From: a virus
Virus record (IMG/VR): IMGVR_UViG_3300028177_000007
Span: 1 to 55,586 of that record
Reading direction: 5' to 3' (one strand)
DNA length: 55,586 bases
Positions 1 through 9,448 of this stretch are shown here, piece after piece. The notes below the pieces were generated by a model. It was not told the origin of the DNA, did no database searches, and saw only the letters and a list, made by a program, of their open reading frames with translations. The position numbers and the translations under genes are program-made. The first letter of the stretch is position 1; the number at the start of each line of letters is the position of its first letter.

Positions 1-3000
1 TTCGCTAGCTCCGTCTGTGCCCTTACCGCCACGACCCTTCATTCTGACATCTTTCAGAACCGACTTGTCGCCAAGTAGTGCTCTGGAGGCTTTGCCGAGA
101 CGTGCGATACCTTCGTCGCTTGTAACTAACTTGCCATCTGCGTCGAAATCGACTGCTTTCTTGATTTGTTTCTTTTCAGAAGCATTAATTGCACCTTGGA
201 TACCTTTACGACCCTTAACGACCCGCAACTTGCGTCGCAGTTGAGCGACACGGCGGGCAACTATTGATCTTTTATCCTCTTCACGACGGAAACCGGGAAG
301 AGAACTTCCCGCCCCTCCGCGTCGAGCTTTTCTAAGCGCACGACGATAGGCATTGTTCGGGTTTGGAGCCCAAATACGTTGTGCCATTGATCGGGAGAAC
401 TCTCCCGCACGGCGCCTAACGCCGGGCTCAACAGCATCAATAGCGGCTTGACGTTCCGTGAACGTGCTGCCGATAGTCGAATTGATGCGATTGCCTTTAC
501 TGAGACCCCAAGAAGCTTTACTTGTTTCTAGACGATCTTTATCAGCACCGTTTGCACGGTTGTAGATTCGGGCACGCTGTGTCGGCGTAAGATGCTCAAG
601 GAATCGGAAGGCGTCAGGGTCTTTGCCGTTGTTGCTTTGTTCGACCATGTTTCGGTAGATTCGAATTTCCCTTAACTGGTCCTTGAGCTGGTCGGCAGCC
701 TTGTCGGTCGCGTCGCCAGTCGCTTCGATTTGACTTTCTATCGCGGCTTCGATGGTGTCGATATCGGCGTCGGTGAAAATATAGTCCCTAAGTTTTTGGG
801 CAAGCTCGTCACCTTCATAGTCTTTTTCAAAGTCTGGTCTGATTGCTTGATCGAAATACTGTTTTACGATCCCTCCGAGGGGGTTGACGTGGAAGGTTGC
901 TTCCATTTCTTCTTCGGGGGTCATTTCTGAACGCTTTTTTTGTTTTGGCTTGCGAGGATCTATGCCGTTCATGTCATTCCATGCGAGTCCGTGCATTCGT
1001 CTACGCATTTCTGTGTCAATCGCCGTTCCGACATGCGCTCTTTCAGCATCGGTAAGGTTTTCCCAAATCTGACCATCAATGTCTGAGTGACGATCAAGTC
1101 CGGGTTCAGCTTGACCTCGGCGTCGTCTGCGACTTGACCGCATGCCCTGCAATTGAGAGGCACGATCTACTGAAGCGTCGCGCGCCCTAGAGCGCATTCC
1201 ACCCCTTGTAATTCGATCCCATTCACTACCAGCACCCGGTCGCGCTAACCGCCCCATGCTCGTACCCGTTTGGGCTTCGTGTTGGCGCCTTTCCGTAGCA
1301 CGCCTAGCCATTTCAGATCTTTGGCCGGGGTCTGTAATGTCAATCCAATTGCCACCCCGTTCAGGTTTGTCGTGAAGAGTTGGACGGAATTCATAGATTG
1401 AACCGTCTGGCTCTTCATGGGTTTCTCTGGCGGCTCGCCCGACTCGGGTCATTTCGTCGAACTCGCCTCGCATTCTGCGATTCTCTCGTTCTTGTCGAGT
1501 TTCGCCTGACCGGTCTGGAATCGTTCCTGCATATGGGCGACGCTGGGAGCGCATGCCGCCACGAGGGTTATCTCTTCGTATCGCTTCTCTTAAAGCTTCC
1601 TCACGGTTGTCATATTCTTCGGGAAGCCGCATGTTTCTGTTGCCCGTATCAATGACACGCCATTTGCCAGCTTCATCTCGTGTGATGTCATATCGCTCAG
1701 AACGCATGCCTCGTTGAGAGGGCATGCCGCCCGGGCTGCCCAGAATCTCGTCTGAGCGTTTCCATAGTGATTGCCGCTCACCGACATCAACTACATAGGA
1801 GTCAGTGCCTACGCCGCTCGCTCCGCCTTGCCCCAATCGGACGATAGTTCCCTCAGTGTCCTCGCCCCTGTGGCGAACGGTGACCTTGTCCCCGGGCTGT
1901 AGACGCTGAGAACGCATACCTTGTTCATCGCGATAGAAGCTGTCAGTAGTGCCTTCTCGGCGTCGCGGTACAGCAATATCAAGAAGTCGATCTAAATCAT
2001 CTTCACCAAAATATTCTCCATCATCCGTGATATCCCTTAGTGGGGTTTCCCAAATGTCATCATCTTCAGAGAATCCTGAAAGTGTGTTTCTGAGAGCTTC
2101 GGTTGCTTCGGGGAAATCTTCAATAACCTCTCCAACCGGAGTACTTAAAATCTCGTCTTGGGCACGGTTCTCTTCACGACGATTGCGCAATCTAAATTCG
2201 ACACCGTCCGCGTCATCGCGTGGGAAGCTACGAGGCTTGGTTCGGGTATGACGTTGGCCCGGAAGATTTGTGTTAACGCCCGGTATTGAGGGACGTTCCC
2301 ATACGGTGCCCTCCTGAACTATCCCATCATTATCTCCGTCCCAAGCGTTTGGATCAAACGGGTCTTTCATTGACCGTCCGATTTTGCGAATACCTCCGCG
2401 ACCCCTGCCTCCGCCGCCTCCCGGGGCGAGTCTGCGACCAAGACGGTTAGCTTTTGTACGGATAGATGACGAATGTTCTTTTGTTCCGAGATACCCCGGA
2501 TGTTCTTCTAGGTTTAAATGTTTCTCTAAAAGTACTGCTTTAGCTGCACGACGTGCATTCCCGGACCCCCGAGCAGTTTGAAATAATTCTTCGTTTAGGG
2601 CCTTCTGATCTGTTCCTTTTTCGGTGAAATTAAAACCTTTAGAATCGGCTCCGAAATGTCCTAAGCGTGCTTTGGCTAAAAGTGAAAGTCTTGCAGAATC
2701 GGCACGAAAAGCTGATCCCTTATAGTCTGCTCCAATAAAGAAATCTTTATCTGTCAGATTTGATAGCCCAGCATCTTTTACTTGCGGAATCTCTCCGGCA
2801 TATCTGTAGTTAACTGACTTGACATATACAAGCTGTGAGTGATCAGGAAAACGAACGGGCTTCCCTTCGGTTGCCTCATCAATCAAAGCTTGTGTTGTCG
2901 CTCTTACGGGCGCGAACGATCCAACGGAAATTCCCGGCTGAAGATCGTCATAAATGGATTTGGTTAAACCCTTGTTGTAACTTTCAGCCCACTTTTTACC

Positions 3001-3102
3001 GGCAGCATGGACACCATGACAGACAGTAAAATCATCATCTTTAACAATAATTGCAAAAAGTTTATCCGAACTAACGTCTTTGATAATAGCGAACTGTCTC
3101 AT
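1..3102 (-). CDS. Very large modular virion-associated protein, 3' end outside window (at least 1034 aa)
   Basis: The frame is open from the ATG at 3102 to the window edge, so the C-terminus is missing. The start overlaps the stop of the upstream gene (ATGA), implying translational coupling. The N-terminal 240 residues match no family I know. A Gly/Arg-rich linker follows, then a calcium-loop-like element (D-G-D-N-D-G-I-V-Q-E-G-T, residues 255-266), then an Arg/Glu-rich region with five G-M-R-S motifs at residues 395, 465, 516, 635 and 653. Residues 552-638 are one copy of a module found twice in the 2201-aa protein of the same arm. The rest is charged and probably partly helical, with an Arg/Lys-rich stretch near the window edge. 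No catalytic motif is visible. A structural or internal virion role is inferred only from the operon, which holds portal and prohead protease. Confidence 0.8.
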   Translation of the reverse strand, partial: MRQFAIIKDVSSDKLFAIIVKDDDFTVCHGVHAAGKKWAESYNKGLTKSIYDDLQPGISVGSFAPVRATTQALIDEATEGKPVRFPDHSQLVYVKSVNYRYAGEIPQVKDAGLSNLTDKDFFIGADYKGSAFRADSARLSLLAKARLGHFGADSKGFNFTEKGTDQKALNEELFQTARGSGNARRAAKAVLLEKHLNLEEHPGYLGTKEHSSSIRTKANRLGRRLAPGGGGGRGRGGIRKIGRSMKDPFDPNAWDGDNDGIVQEGTVWERPSIPGVNTNLPGQRHTRTKPRSFPRDDADGVEFRLRNRREENRAQDEILSTPVGEVIEDFPEATEALRNTLSGFSEDDDIWETPLRDITDDGEYFGEDDLDRLLDIAVPRRREGTTDSFYRDEQGMRSQRLQPGDKVTVRHRGEDTEGTIVRLGQGGASGVGTDSYVVDVGERQSLWKRSDEILGSPGGMPSQRGMRSERYDITRDEAGKWRVIDTGNRNMRLPEEYDNREEALREAIRRDNPRGGMRSQRRPYAGTIPDRSGETRQERENRRMRGEFDEMTRVGRAARETHEEPDGSIYEFRPTLHDKPERGGNWIDITDPGQRSEMARRATERRQHEAQTGTSMGRLARPGAGSEWDRITRGGMRSRARDASVDRASQLQGMRSSRRRRRGQAEPGLDRHSDIDGQIWENLTDAERAHVGTAIDTEMRRRMHGLAWNDMNGIDPRKPKQKKRSEMTPEEEMEATFHVNPLGGIVKQYFDQAIRPDFEKDYEGDELAQKLRDYIFTDADIDTIEAAIESQIEATGDATDKAADQLKDQLREIRIYRNMVEQSNNGKDPDAFRFLEHLTPTQRARIYNRANGADKDRLETSKASWGLSKGNRINSTIGSTFTERQAAIDAVEPGVRRRAGEFSRSMAQRIWAPNPNNAYRRALRKARRGGAGSSLPGFRREEDKRSIVARRVAQLRRKLRVVKGRKGIQGAINASEKKQIKKAVDFDADGKLVTSDEGIARLGKASRALLGDKSVLKDVRMKGRGGKGTDGASE
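1189..1449 (-). repeat. GMRS module, copy A
   Basis: 87 codons from T-R-V-G to G-M-R-S, in the truncated giant protein. Core features: E-T-H-E-E-P-D-G-S, E-F-R-P-T-L, G-R-L-A-R-P-G-A. Confidence 0.85.
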
Positions 3103-5039
3103 TGGGAACCGTCCAAGCGGGCGAGAATCGCGTTGTAGGCAGCAGCAAGTGTCTGGATACGAGCTTCAACAATTGTTTGAATAATATTTAGGTGAGTTTT
3201 TTCGGCTGCAGATAAAGCACCGTCGCGGTAAAGGCGATCCTTGTAATCAGTAAAATTGAATGTACGAGCTCTTTCAAGGAGGCGTTCTAGTTCGTTGCGA
3301 AATGCTTCCTGTTGGGCTTCTCGTAATTGTTGGTAATGCGAAGAATATATGCTTTCATTCGAAAGTGGTTTCATCGAAGAAATGCTTTCTTCGATTCTTT
3401 CTTGTATGCTGATGTCGTCCAAATCTTTGAGTGCAGACGGTATATGTGTCGGCACTGTTGCTTCGCCTAGTTTCCCTACGGCAGTGGGCGGTCTATCGTT
3501 GACTCCGAGAATTAAGTCAGATAAGAGCATGCGTACTGCGTCTTCTGGATCTACATCATCGAATGTCCGATCAGTATCCATAGATGGGGCAGCGAGAACG
3601 TAGCCACGCCGCTTGCCACCCTTCCCCGTAAACGCTGGGGGGAACGCTGCCAAACCTAGATGATTTTGGATTTCTGCTGCCGTAGCAACGTGTAAATGGT
3701 CGAAATCGGTTTTCGAAGACTGCATAAGGTAACGATTATCGCCGACTTCAAAGATGCCTCCGGGTCGTTTCGTACCCGCTTTTCGCATCGCAGCCTGCAA
3801 AATAGATGGATCAATTTCAGCAAGACTGCCCCCACCATTGATGTGGGTTACAGCGTCATCGACGTTACCAATTTTGTCGCCAACACCTTCGGGCACTTCA
3901 GCTTCAGGAACTTCAGCTTCCACTGTGGGTGTTTTGTCTGGCTTGGATTTGAGGGCATCCGCAACGGAACGAGCTGATCCTTTCCAGTCCTCCGTGTATG
4001 CGATACCTGTTCCCGTCTCCTCGTCGACAAATTTTAGTCTGGCCGCAGGATCTTTAGAATTGTCTTTCTTCATGGCGGCATTAACCGTGCGGCCCAGTTT
4101 TCTACGTTCACCGACAGTGAGCCCTCGAACCTTTTCAATAGAAAGAGAAGATCCGTCAGGAAGAACGTAAGAGATATTAGTAACTCCCGTATTGGACAGG
4201 AGACCCAACTCTTCGCCGCCCATTCCATCAACGGATGTGAGATTCATTAAGTAGGTGGCGCCTTCCATATCCCTGTTGTCTGGGATGGTTCTAAGGACGG
4301 CAGGACTGACGACCGGCTCCAACTGGAACCCATCTCGACGGACGAGCCGAGCCGTGTTTATGTCGGGCTTACCCATGGCTTCTATGATTTTTCCAGTAGC
4401 ACGAATGCGTTCTTGGCGGTCGTCGTTGCCGACGCGGGGAATATCTGGCCTACGGCTTTTTAGAACGTCTTGGCCTGAGCGTCCACGAATTACTTCACCT
4501 TCGGGTCCTGCGGGTGCACCAGCAGCGGCCCTACGAATGGCGGCAATGGTTGCACCGATAGCAGATGGGATATCGAAAAGTTGTTGTCCGCAAGTGGATA
4601 GTTGATTATCAGTAAACCGACCACCGTATTGGTAGCCCTCTGGGCATCGGTGTGCTCGTCCACGTTTGCGAATGCCTCGTCCACCTCCGGGGAGACCGGG
4701 AGTGATTGCCCGCCATCCGGCGGAACGTAAGGGACTTCGAACTCTGGAAATGTTTCCGGGTGTGATGATTGAACCCGCAGCCTGAGCTGCTTGTCCAAGA
4801 CGAGAACCTGATCCAACTAAGCCCGCTTTGGTAGTTACGCTGATGTCGTACTGGCGAGTATTCCCATTTCTATGAGATAAAGCTTTATATTCGCCAATAG
4901 TTTCGTCAGATGCGCGTGCATGTCGGATTAGACCCGAAGGAATGGTGTCGTCAAGCTTTCGTAAAATTGTTCGTTTGACCTGCACTTCTAAACCGTCGCA
5001 GCAGCCCAATTCCTTCGTGTAGGTGTAGGAAGTCGCCAT
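3099..5039 (-). CDS. Left-arm protein with Cys-pair motif and possible kinase-like fold
   Basis: About 646 aa. The ATG at 5039 lies just after the stop of the upstream gene. A GTG at 5051 would add four residues and is the alternative start. Around residue 130 a basic Gly/Arg linker leads into a short motif, C-P-E-G plus F-T-D plus a second Cys, that recurs in the 2201-aa protein. Further on there is an acidic, Pro-rich repeat (E-A-E-V-P) and a region whose order of motifs (N-R-Y-L-M, a Leu-rich helix, then L-L-S-D-L-I-L-G-V-N-D-R) is loosely like the catalytic loop of HipA-type kinases. The usual D-R-H-x-x-N is D-R-P-P here, so activity is doubtful. The C-terminal 120 residues look like a long helical bundle. 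Function unknown. Confidence 0.75.
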   Translation of the reverse strand: MATSYTYTKELGCCDGLEVQVKRTILRKLDDTIPSGLIRHARASDETIGEYKALSHRNGNTRQYDISVTTKAGLVGSGSRLGQAAQAAGSIITPGNISRVRSPLRSAGWRAITPGLPGGGRGIRKRGRAHRCPEGYQYGGRFTDNQLSTCGQQLFDIPSAIGATIAAIRRAAAGAPAGPEGEVIRGRSGQDVLKSRRPDIPRVGNDDRQERIRATGKIIEAMGKPDINTARLVRRDGFQLEPVVSPAVLRTIPDNRDMEGATYLMNLTSVDGMGGEELGLLSNTGVTNISYVLPDGSSLSIEKVRGLTVGERRKLGRTVNAAMKKDNSKDPAARLKFVDEETGTGIAYTEDWKGSARSVADALKSKPDKTPTVEAEVPEAEVPEGVGDKIGNVDDAVTHINGGGSLAEIDPSILQAAMRKAGTKRPGGIFEVGDNRYLMQSSKTDFDHLHVATAAEIQNHLGLAAFPPAFTGKGGKRRGYVLAAPSMDTDRTFDDVDPEDAVRMLLSDLILGVNDRPPTAVGKLGEATVPTHIPSALKDLDDISIQERIEESISSMKPLSNESIYSSHYQQLREAQQEAFRNELERLLERARTFNFTDYKDRLYRDGALSAAEKTHLNIIQTIVEARIQTLAAAYNAILARLDGSQ

Positions 5040-5041
5040 AT

Positions 5042-5686
5042 TTATTCGCACCCACAGTCCTTAGCTTCGCTGAAATCTGTAACCCATTCGTCGCCGTCGT
5101 CGCCTTCTCCGACTAATTCCCAATTGTTGTGATCTCGGAGGTAGGACGTGAAGTCCTTTTCCATCACAACGAAATCAGCTAAAACGGTTGAAGCATGCTT
5201 GAGGTCACTTGTAGTTACTACAGGATTATACCCTATAGTCGTATAAGAGCTCTTAGACTCTAAGAAGTCTCCGAAAAATACGTCTTCCTGATCCCAAGCC
5301 TCATCGAAACCTTTTTTACGTTTCTTGAAGCGCTTGCGTATTCGCTTGCTCCATTCGGCATCAGTCCATCCCAGCTTCCGAAGTTTTCCTTTACAATTCT
5401 TCATGCCCGGATGATGACACCCTTCGTTGGGCCATTTACCGGTGGTTTCGTGATGGAGCCACGCGCAAATTCTTTCCAGTGGGTATAACTCAGGGTGATT
5501 TTTAAGAATGACACGACAGCGTGTAAACCCGCCGGGCTTTTTCATGATTGGGCGCCAATATCTAAGCAATCTCTCCAGATTGCCTCGTCTCGGTCCACGT
5601 CCACGGGTAATCGATGTCAATCTCTCTTGAGGGAGATCGAGTAGAACGTCCTGTGGCCCTTTGATGTCGTAACTGTCAGTTGTCAT
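5042..5686 (-). CDS. Basic protein with Cys/His cluster
   Basis: 214 aa. Start ATG at 5686 with AGGTGA six bases upstream. Residues 30-100 are Arg/Trp-rich and contain C-A-W-L-H-H followed by G-C-H-H-P-G-M-K-N-C, a plausible zinc or structural metal site. A Lys/Arg run follows (R-K-R-F-K-K-R-K-K). The C-terminal quarter is acidic and ends in Cys-Gly-Cys-Glu. The overall pattern resembles small basic proteins that sit among capsid genes of actinobacterial phages, but I cannot name a family. It lies in the same tightly packed operon as the giant proteins. Confidence 0.7.
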   Translation of the reverse strand: MTTDSYDIKGPQDVLLDLPQERLTSITRGRGPRRGNLERLLRYWRPIMKKPGGFTRCRVILKNHPELYPLERICAWLHHETTGKWPNEGCHHPGMKNCKGKLRKLGWTDAEWSKRIRKRFKKRKKGFDEAWDQEDVFFGDFLESKSSYTTIGYNPVVTTSDLKHASTVLADFVVMEKDFTSYLRDHNNWELVGEGDDGDEWVTDFSEAKDCGCE

Positions 5687-5712
5687 GTGTAGTCACCTAT
5701 AATAGTTTACGT

Positions 5713-6132
5713 TCAATTCAGTCCGGGATCTGCGAAGTTTGCAGGATTCAATGATGAAGTGATTCTTCCTCTATGCGTATGCCAAGGAGGAAATAAGAAA
5801 CTTCCAACATCGACAACCTGCTCTAGCTGCTCATCTCTTTCATCTCTTGTCCGTTGTTTGCTGCGCTCGTAACGTTCAATGCGTTCTTCAATAGAGTTTC
5901 GACGGTTATCAATATGTGGATCAGACCCATCTTCTAATTGACGAAGAATCCCAACCAGTTCGTCACGACTATGACTCATCCCATTCCACTGGTTTGGTTT
6001 ATAACCGAGCGCTCGTTCTAACAAGCTTTGCCAATCCTGAATTGAAGGTTTTTCCAATTCTCCCCGCTCGGCATTTTTTGTGAAAAATTCAGCAGGTGGA
6101 ATTTTGTCAGAGAATTTGAGCCATTTAGACAT
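5713..6132 (-). CDS. Small charged hypothetical protein
   Basis: 139 aa. The ATG at 6132 is preceded by a good GGGAGG at suitable distance, and its start overlaps the last 8 bases of the 1107-aa gene. The middle (about residues 75-110) is rich in Glu, Arg and Asp and is predicted helical. The ends are not charged in the same way. No motif or family is recognisable. Conservation of its coupling to the flanking genes suggests a role in the same structure. Confidence 0.7.
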   Translation of the reverse strand: MSKWLKFSDKIPPAEFFTKNAERGELEKPSIQDWQSLLERALGYKPNQWNGMSHSRDELVGILRQLEDGSDPHIDNRRNSIEERIERYERSKQRTRDERDEQLEQVVDVGSFLFPPWHTHRGRITSSLNPANFADPGLN

Positions 6133-9100
6133 ATGTAGTTCCTCCCGATCGTATTTTTGGCGTTCCCTTAGGGGAAAGCCATTTAAATAAGCGGGTTAAT
6201 GCATTCACTTCCGCAGGAGTAAGTTCTCGACGGCCATTCGGACCCCAAATTGGGAAATCCATTCCCGTAGTCATCAGAGTCATAAACTCTGCTACCAGTT
6301 CGTGGCGCCCTCCTCCTGTTAGCTCGTTGAGAAGGGCATGTGATGTATGTGCACCCGCGTAACTGCCATAAACCCTATACCCAAGATTATCTGATAAATT
6401 CCTCAGCAGGTCGATGTCTGTATCATTTAAGCCATCCCAGAAGCTGCCATCTTGAATAAGGGTTCCGACTAAGGAAGAAATAATTCCTTCGAGTGCTCCA
6501 CCCTCTTCAAAGAGGCGATGGTCTCCCATGACATCTATGCCACGTTGCCCCCTAGGGTCACCGAAACTCTGGGTTTGATTGATTCGACTTCTATCAATGA
6601 ACTTGTGGTCATAGACGAGAGAAGCAAGTAGTTGGTCAACTAATTTTTGTCTTAGTTCGACTCTCTGTTCAGGGCTTTTACTTGAAACGAATTCAGTAAC
6701 CGGTAGTCCTGTTGAACTAACTTCGCTTTTCGACTCTTTGATTTTATTAAATCTTACTTTAAGAAGCTTGGCCAAATAGTTTTGACTCCTTTTTACTTCT
6801 TCATCATTCAATCGCTTTCTTTCAGCACGTCTTTCTAGGTCTGTAGGGTTGAATGGATCTTTGAAAGCAGTTTGTACATTGGTGACAGGACGTGGGGCAA
6901 CCGGAATGGAAGATTTTTCATCAGCCAAAATACGATTAACTACTGCATGAGCATCGAGTAACGGTGCAACATCTTCTGGCGACACTCGTGCCGACTCGCG
7001 TATAACGCTTGCGTTGTCGTCCGTGGCGCGAAACTTGAACCCGGGTATTCCGCTTTCCCTAAGTACCGTAGGTGCGGGTAAAACTCCTTGGTCGAGTAGC
7101 TCGATACCGTTGTCACGTTTATACCAGCCACCCTGAGCCAACACGTTATCCGGTACGGCGTCTAACGGTCCTATGTCATTGTCGTCGTCGAGTATAAATA
7201 GTGCTTTGTCATCAACCCTGATCCAGTTCTCTCCAGTAGCAGTTCCGTCTCTTGGCTTGTAGCTGAGATATTTACCCTTTCGATGATCTGTCAATGTGGT
7301 GACACCATGGGCAGCGGATTCGCTGGAAAGCAATTGGTATTTTCCGAAATAGAAGCTGGGAGACATCCCGTACAAAACATGTGCAAGAGTTAATTCTTCA
7401 CCCGGGGAGATGGTTAGGTCAACGTCTAGCCAAATAAGGGCAGCCTCACCTGCTAATGCGTTGAAATACTGGGCGAGTCCGGGAGTGGCTGTGTATGCGT
7501 TGCCGTCACCATCCATGATGGGTTGTCCCATCCATTCAATAAGCCGCTGAGCCCTATTGGAACCCGTCTTTTCCATAATGTCGAGATAACGCATCCATTG
7601 CCCGACCCCCATAGTGTCAGGGTCGACACTTAGAACACCTCGGATATCGCCGTGGTTTGATAAATCTGCAGCAGCTCTATCCACGGCGAGAATCACCCTT
7701 GGGCCATATGCTCCATGGGCCAAGGCATAACCACCAGTGCTGGTTTTATCTATATGTTCGCTATCCAGATCTAGCGCGGTTTTGTCAGCGATGGGGTTTT
7801 TTGCTATACGATCTTTTATTCGTTCATATGCTCGTTTTAATGCGTTTTCTTCACCACCTGAATCTTTGTCTGCAAATGATTTAATATTTGCAGTATGACT
7901 TCCATGTCCAGAGAATTCATGTGTTGCAATCGTGGCTCCAAATATTGCTTTACCTTGTTTGATAACTGCTGCCTGTTCACCTTCGGGCACATCGTCAAGG
8001 TGAGCTGCTAGGGCAATCAGAGCAGTAGTGGCGGTGTTGTGACCCCATTTTGAACTCTCTTCAGCATCTAAGCCGAGCTCAAAGTCAAGTAGTTGCGGAT
8101 GATCTTTTTCTTTGCGTAAGCCGATAGTGATTCTTGGTTTTGTGTGACGAGATGGCGTTGTATCAATTTCGAACATTTCGTCAAGGCGTTCTGAGAACCG
8201 TTTGTTTCGTTCTTCCCGTGTACCCGTGGTAGCTCTCAATAGTTGTAGAGCTATTTTGTTGACCTTCCACTTCTTTCCTTGCTTGCTGGACGCTTGACCC
8301 GCAATAGCAGGCGGTCCTTGAATGACTGGATTGCCGGGGGTTCGATTGTCCTCATGTGCAATTTCCAAGGTGTGGTTTTGAAGATCAGGGTTATCTCTTA
8401 AATTCCTCATTACAGTTAATGCCGTATATTTTTCATACAGAGAAAACTCTTCGTCGCCTTGCCGATCGGGGGTGATCAAGTCGAAATAGCTGCCCCCCGG
8501 ATTGTCATATTTACGCCCTATTGGGTCACCATTCTGATTGTAACGAATTGTCATTCTTTGATTGAGGCCGGGTCCGAATCCGCTGTGAAGTTGAGCTGCA
8601 ATTTCTCGAAAATCGTCAGTGGTTCGTATGGGACGCCCGTCAAGAAAGGCTTCACTCAATTCATTTTCTAAATCGATCCAACTTTGCAAGAGCTCTTCAG
8701 GGTCGTTGCCTGTGAGGTGGGCAGACAAGGCTGCTTCTGTTTTCTTCCAGCTGTAATAACGATTCTTGGCTACATAGAGGTCTTGTGGTGAAGCGTCAAA
8801 CAAGGTTGTGGGATTTGGCGGCTCATCTTTCATGAACCGTTTCCGTGGTAGTTGGTTTGTTGACCTAAGACCATCCGGAGTTAGATTCGTTCGTACTGAC
8901 GGCGTAGCAGCTCTAGCCCACTGGGTACCTTCCTGAATAAAGCCATCCAAATCACCGTCATGAGCATTTCTGTCAAACCGAATTCCTCTACGGAAACCTC
9001 TGACGGCTCCCGTAGCTGCACGACCAGCCATCCTGCCGACACTTCTCGCAAAAGCTTTTTCGTTGAGCCCTGCGGATATCAGCGATCGATATTCGATAGC

Positions 9101-9448
9101 TCGGTTGGCCTTCTCTTCCATTTGTCGGACACGACTAGGCCCGTCGTCTGTTTTAAACTTGCTAATCACATTTACGCCAACCAATAAATCAGCCGGTTCG
9201 GCAACTCGGTCAATAAAGACGTGTTCCCAGCGAGGTTTTAGACTTCCCTTGTTGCCGGTCCAAAGAAATTTATGAAAATCTGAATCCATAAGACGCTGTA
9301 TGCGCGGTTTTTTAGAGACGTATGCAAAAAAGTTGACGAATGTTGGAGGAGAATCGGGTTTGACCACTACACCGGTAGAGTCGTTATCTGATTCCAATAG
9401 ATAATAAATTCGACTATCGCCCGTATTGGCAACGTGTATAGCTTTCAT
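6125..9448 (-). CDS. Large modular protein with calcium-loop-like element and HExxGH-like site
   Basis: 1107 aa. Its ATG at 9448 overlaps the stop of the 2201-aa gene (TGATG). After an N-terminal domain of about 130 residues of unknown type comes an Arg/Gly-rich stretch, then D-G-D-L-D-G-F-I-Q-E-G-T (residues 164-175) and one G-L-R-S (193). Near residue 510 there is T-H-E-F-S-G-H-G-S-H, and near the C-terminus R-H-E-L-V-A-E-F. These recall zinc metallopeptidase ligands, but the spacing H-E-x-x-G-H is not the canonical HExxH, so I treat enzymatic activity as possible only. The same operon encodes a clearer HExxH protein directly upstream. Likely a virion or head-assembly protein by context. 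Confidence 0.8.
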   Translation of the reverse strand: MKAIHVANTGDSRIYYLLESDNDSTGVVVKPDSPPTFVNFFAYVSKKPRIQRLMDSDFHKFLWTGNKGSLKPRWEHVFIDRVAEPADLLVGVNVISKFKTDDGPSRVRQMEEKANRAIEYRSLISAGLNEKAFARSVGRMAGRAATGAVRGFRRGIRFDRNAHDGDLDGFIQEGTQWARAATPSVRTNLTPDGLRSTNQLPRKRFMKDEPPNPTTLFDASPQDLYVAKNRYYSWKKTEAALSAHLTGNDPEELLQSWIDLENELSEAFLDGRPIRTTDDFREIAAQLHSGFGPGLNQRMTIRYNQNGDPIGRKYDNPGGSYFDLITPDRQGDEEFSLYEKYTALTVMRNLRDNPDLQNHTLEIAHEDNRTPGNPVIQGPPAIAGQASSKQGKKWKVNKIALQLLRATTGTREERNKRFSERLDEMFEIDTTPSRHTKPRITIGLRKEKDHPQLLDFELGLDAEESSKWGHNTATTALIALAAHLDDVPEGEQAAVIKQGKAIFGATIATHEFSGHGSHTANIKSFADKDSGGEENALKRAYERIKDRIAKNPIADKTALDLDSEHIDKTSTGGYALAHGAYGPRVILAVDRAAADLSNHGDIRGVLSVDPDTMGVGQWMRYLDIMEKTGSNRAQRLIEWMGQPIMDGDGNAYTATPGLAQYFNALAGEAALIWLDVDLTISPGEELTLAHVLYGMSPSFYFGKYQLLSSESAAHGVTTLTDHRKGKYLSYKPRDGTATGENWIRVDDKALFILDDDNDIGPLDAVPDNVLAQGGWYKRDNGIELLDQGVLPAPTVLRESGIPGFKFRATDDNASVIRESARVSPEDVAPLLDAHAVVNRILADEKSSIPVAPRPVTNVQTAFKDPFNPTDLERRAERKRLNDEEVKRSQNYLAKLLKVRFNKIKESKSEVSSTGLPVTEFVSSKSPEQRVELRQKLVDQLLASLVYDHKFIDRSRINQTQSFGDPRGQRGIDVMGDHRLFEEGGALEGIISSLVGTLIQDGSFWDGLNDTDIDLLRNLSDNLGYRVYGSYAGAHTSHALLNELTGGGRHELVAEFMTLMTTGMDFPIWGPNGRRELTPAEVNALTRLFKWLSPKGTPKIRSGGTTYV

